Shown: positions 63,598 to 64,000 of the stretch, one piece after another
Position numbering within the stretch: the first letter of the stretch is position 1
How the letters are laid out: every line of letters starts with the position of its first letter
Assembly (NCBI GenBank): GCA_948567375.1
Contig: OX419755.1
Span: 13,521,001 to 13,585,000 of the forward strand
DNA length: 64,000 bases
DNA from: Lunularia cruciata
Taxonomy: Eukaryota > Streptophyta > Marchantiopsida > Lunulariales > Lunulariaceae
Direction of reading: 5' to 3'
Notes under the pieces: generated by a model
Seen by the model: the letters and a program-made list of their open reading frames with translations, nothing else
Told to the model about the DNA's origin: nothing
The model's database searches: none
Translations under genes and position numbers: made by a program

Positions 63598-63640
63598 TCA
63601 AAGTGAGGACTACAGTAGAACACTGTAGTCCTCACTTTGA
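63598..63640. repeat. Perfect 19-bp inverted repeat upstream of CACTIN
   Basis: The left arm TCAAAGTGAGGACTACAGT (63598-63616) is fully complementary to the right arm (63622-63640), with the 5-nt loop AGAAC. It lies about 195 bp upstream of the CACTIN start codon. It could be a transposon footprint, a paired binding site or an RNA hairpin if inside the transcript. Confidence 0.9.
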
Positions 63641-63909
63641 TTGGTATGTTGCGTGCTATGGACGCTTACCACGTTAGTCCGTGTTCTCCTCTACTGTACA
63701 TAGACAGTGTACGATATACAGGACGTCAACCGCGTAAAGTATTTTAATAAATTGGATAAATTGATGTGTTTTCGTATAAAGTCGATCCGTATAACCCTAG
63801 GGATGGAGGGTTAAAGGGTTTCAATAAATATATTATTTTATGGGGAGTTTGGACTAATAAAAGACCAAAGAGAAGACTAAGAACGTGATGGATATACTCC
63901 AAATGCCAA
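63641..63909. other. Spacer
   Basis: Nothing recognised. The open frame 63744-63983 on the minus strand overlaps the LINE tail and is not a gene. Confidence 0.4.
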
Positions 63910-64000
63910 ATGAGGAGAAGGGGACAACCTAGAACACAAGAAGGATGGGACAACCTCATCAAGCCCGAACAAAGGAGAGACACAAGAGGTAGAATGGGGC
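63910..64000 (-). mobile_element. 3' tail of another LINE copy, running off the window
   Basis: Read on the minus strand, the last 60 bases give GCCCCATTCTACCTCTTGTG, then GGGCTTGATGAGG and CCCATCCTTC, matching copies A and C in order. The element enters from beyond 64000 and ends near 63910, in the same orientation as CACTIN and about 500 bp upstream of it. Confidence 0.75.

Noticed and set aside
1-64000. tRNA, rRNA, snRNA or CRISPR features
   Set aside because: No tRNA cloverleaf with A and B boxes, no rRNA signature and no spaced identical short repeats of CRISPR type were seen on reading. A covariance-model scan would be decisive.

Overview
The window is nuclear DNA of a land plant. Genes carry many short GT-AG introns, coding exons are near 50% GC, spacers are AT-rich, and old retroelements are abundant. 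A UBP1-type RNA-binding protein, a CACTIN orthologue, a CYP85-clan P450 and a plant-style LRR array all point to an embryophyte. The compact gene structures and an unusual R2-like LINE make a bryophyte or other non-seed plant my best guess, but this is inference. All exon models below were read by eye from splice sites, phase and protein conservation, with no transcript support.

Layout: (1) 0.4-1.3 kb, a decayed LRR array. (2) 3.7-6.2 kb (-), a cyclophilin-like membrane protein gene with one internal exon unplaced. (3) 6.3-9.8 kb (-), an almost full-length LINE with an N-terminal zinc finger, reverse transcriptase, C-terminal zinc knuckle and restriction-like endonuclease. (4) 9.9-20.2 kb, a gypsy integrase relic, a polypurine minisatellite, tandem repeats and a copia gag/protease relic. 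(5) 21.5-24.0 kb (+), a complete three-exon P450 of 499 aa. (6) 25.6-27.6 kb (-), a 62-aa single-pass microprotein split by a 1.8 kb intron. (7) 28.3-28.6 kb, a LAGLIDADG homing endonuclease relic. (8) 29.5-38 kb, AT-rich repeats, including a tandemly duplicated hairpin with compensatory changes. (9) 38.0-46.0 kb, two more LINE copies tail to tail, one of them broken by an LTR whose U3 holds a heat-shock-element array and TATA box. (10) 50.1-54.7 kb (+), UBP1-like triple-RRM protein, 12 exons, 476 aa. (11) 58.5-63.4 kb (-), CACTIN, 13 exons, 674 aa. (12) 63.9-64.0 kb, the 3' tail of a further LINE copy running off the window.

The host genes do not form a cluster. UBP1 and CACTIN are both RNA-processing housekeeping genes, the P450 is a specialised or sterol-type metabolism gene, and the rest is repeat-driven. 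The main structural theme is one LINE family. It appears as one nearly intact copy, two degraded copies and at least three isolated 3' tails, several lying in or just upstream of genes in the same orientation.
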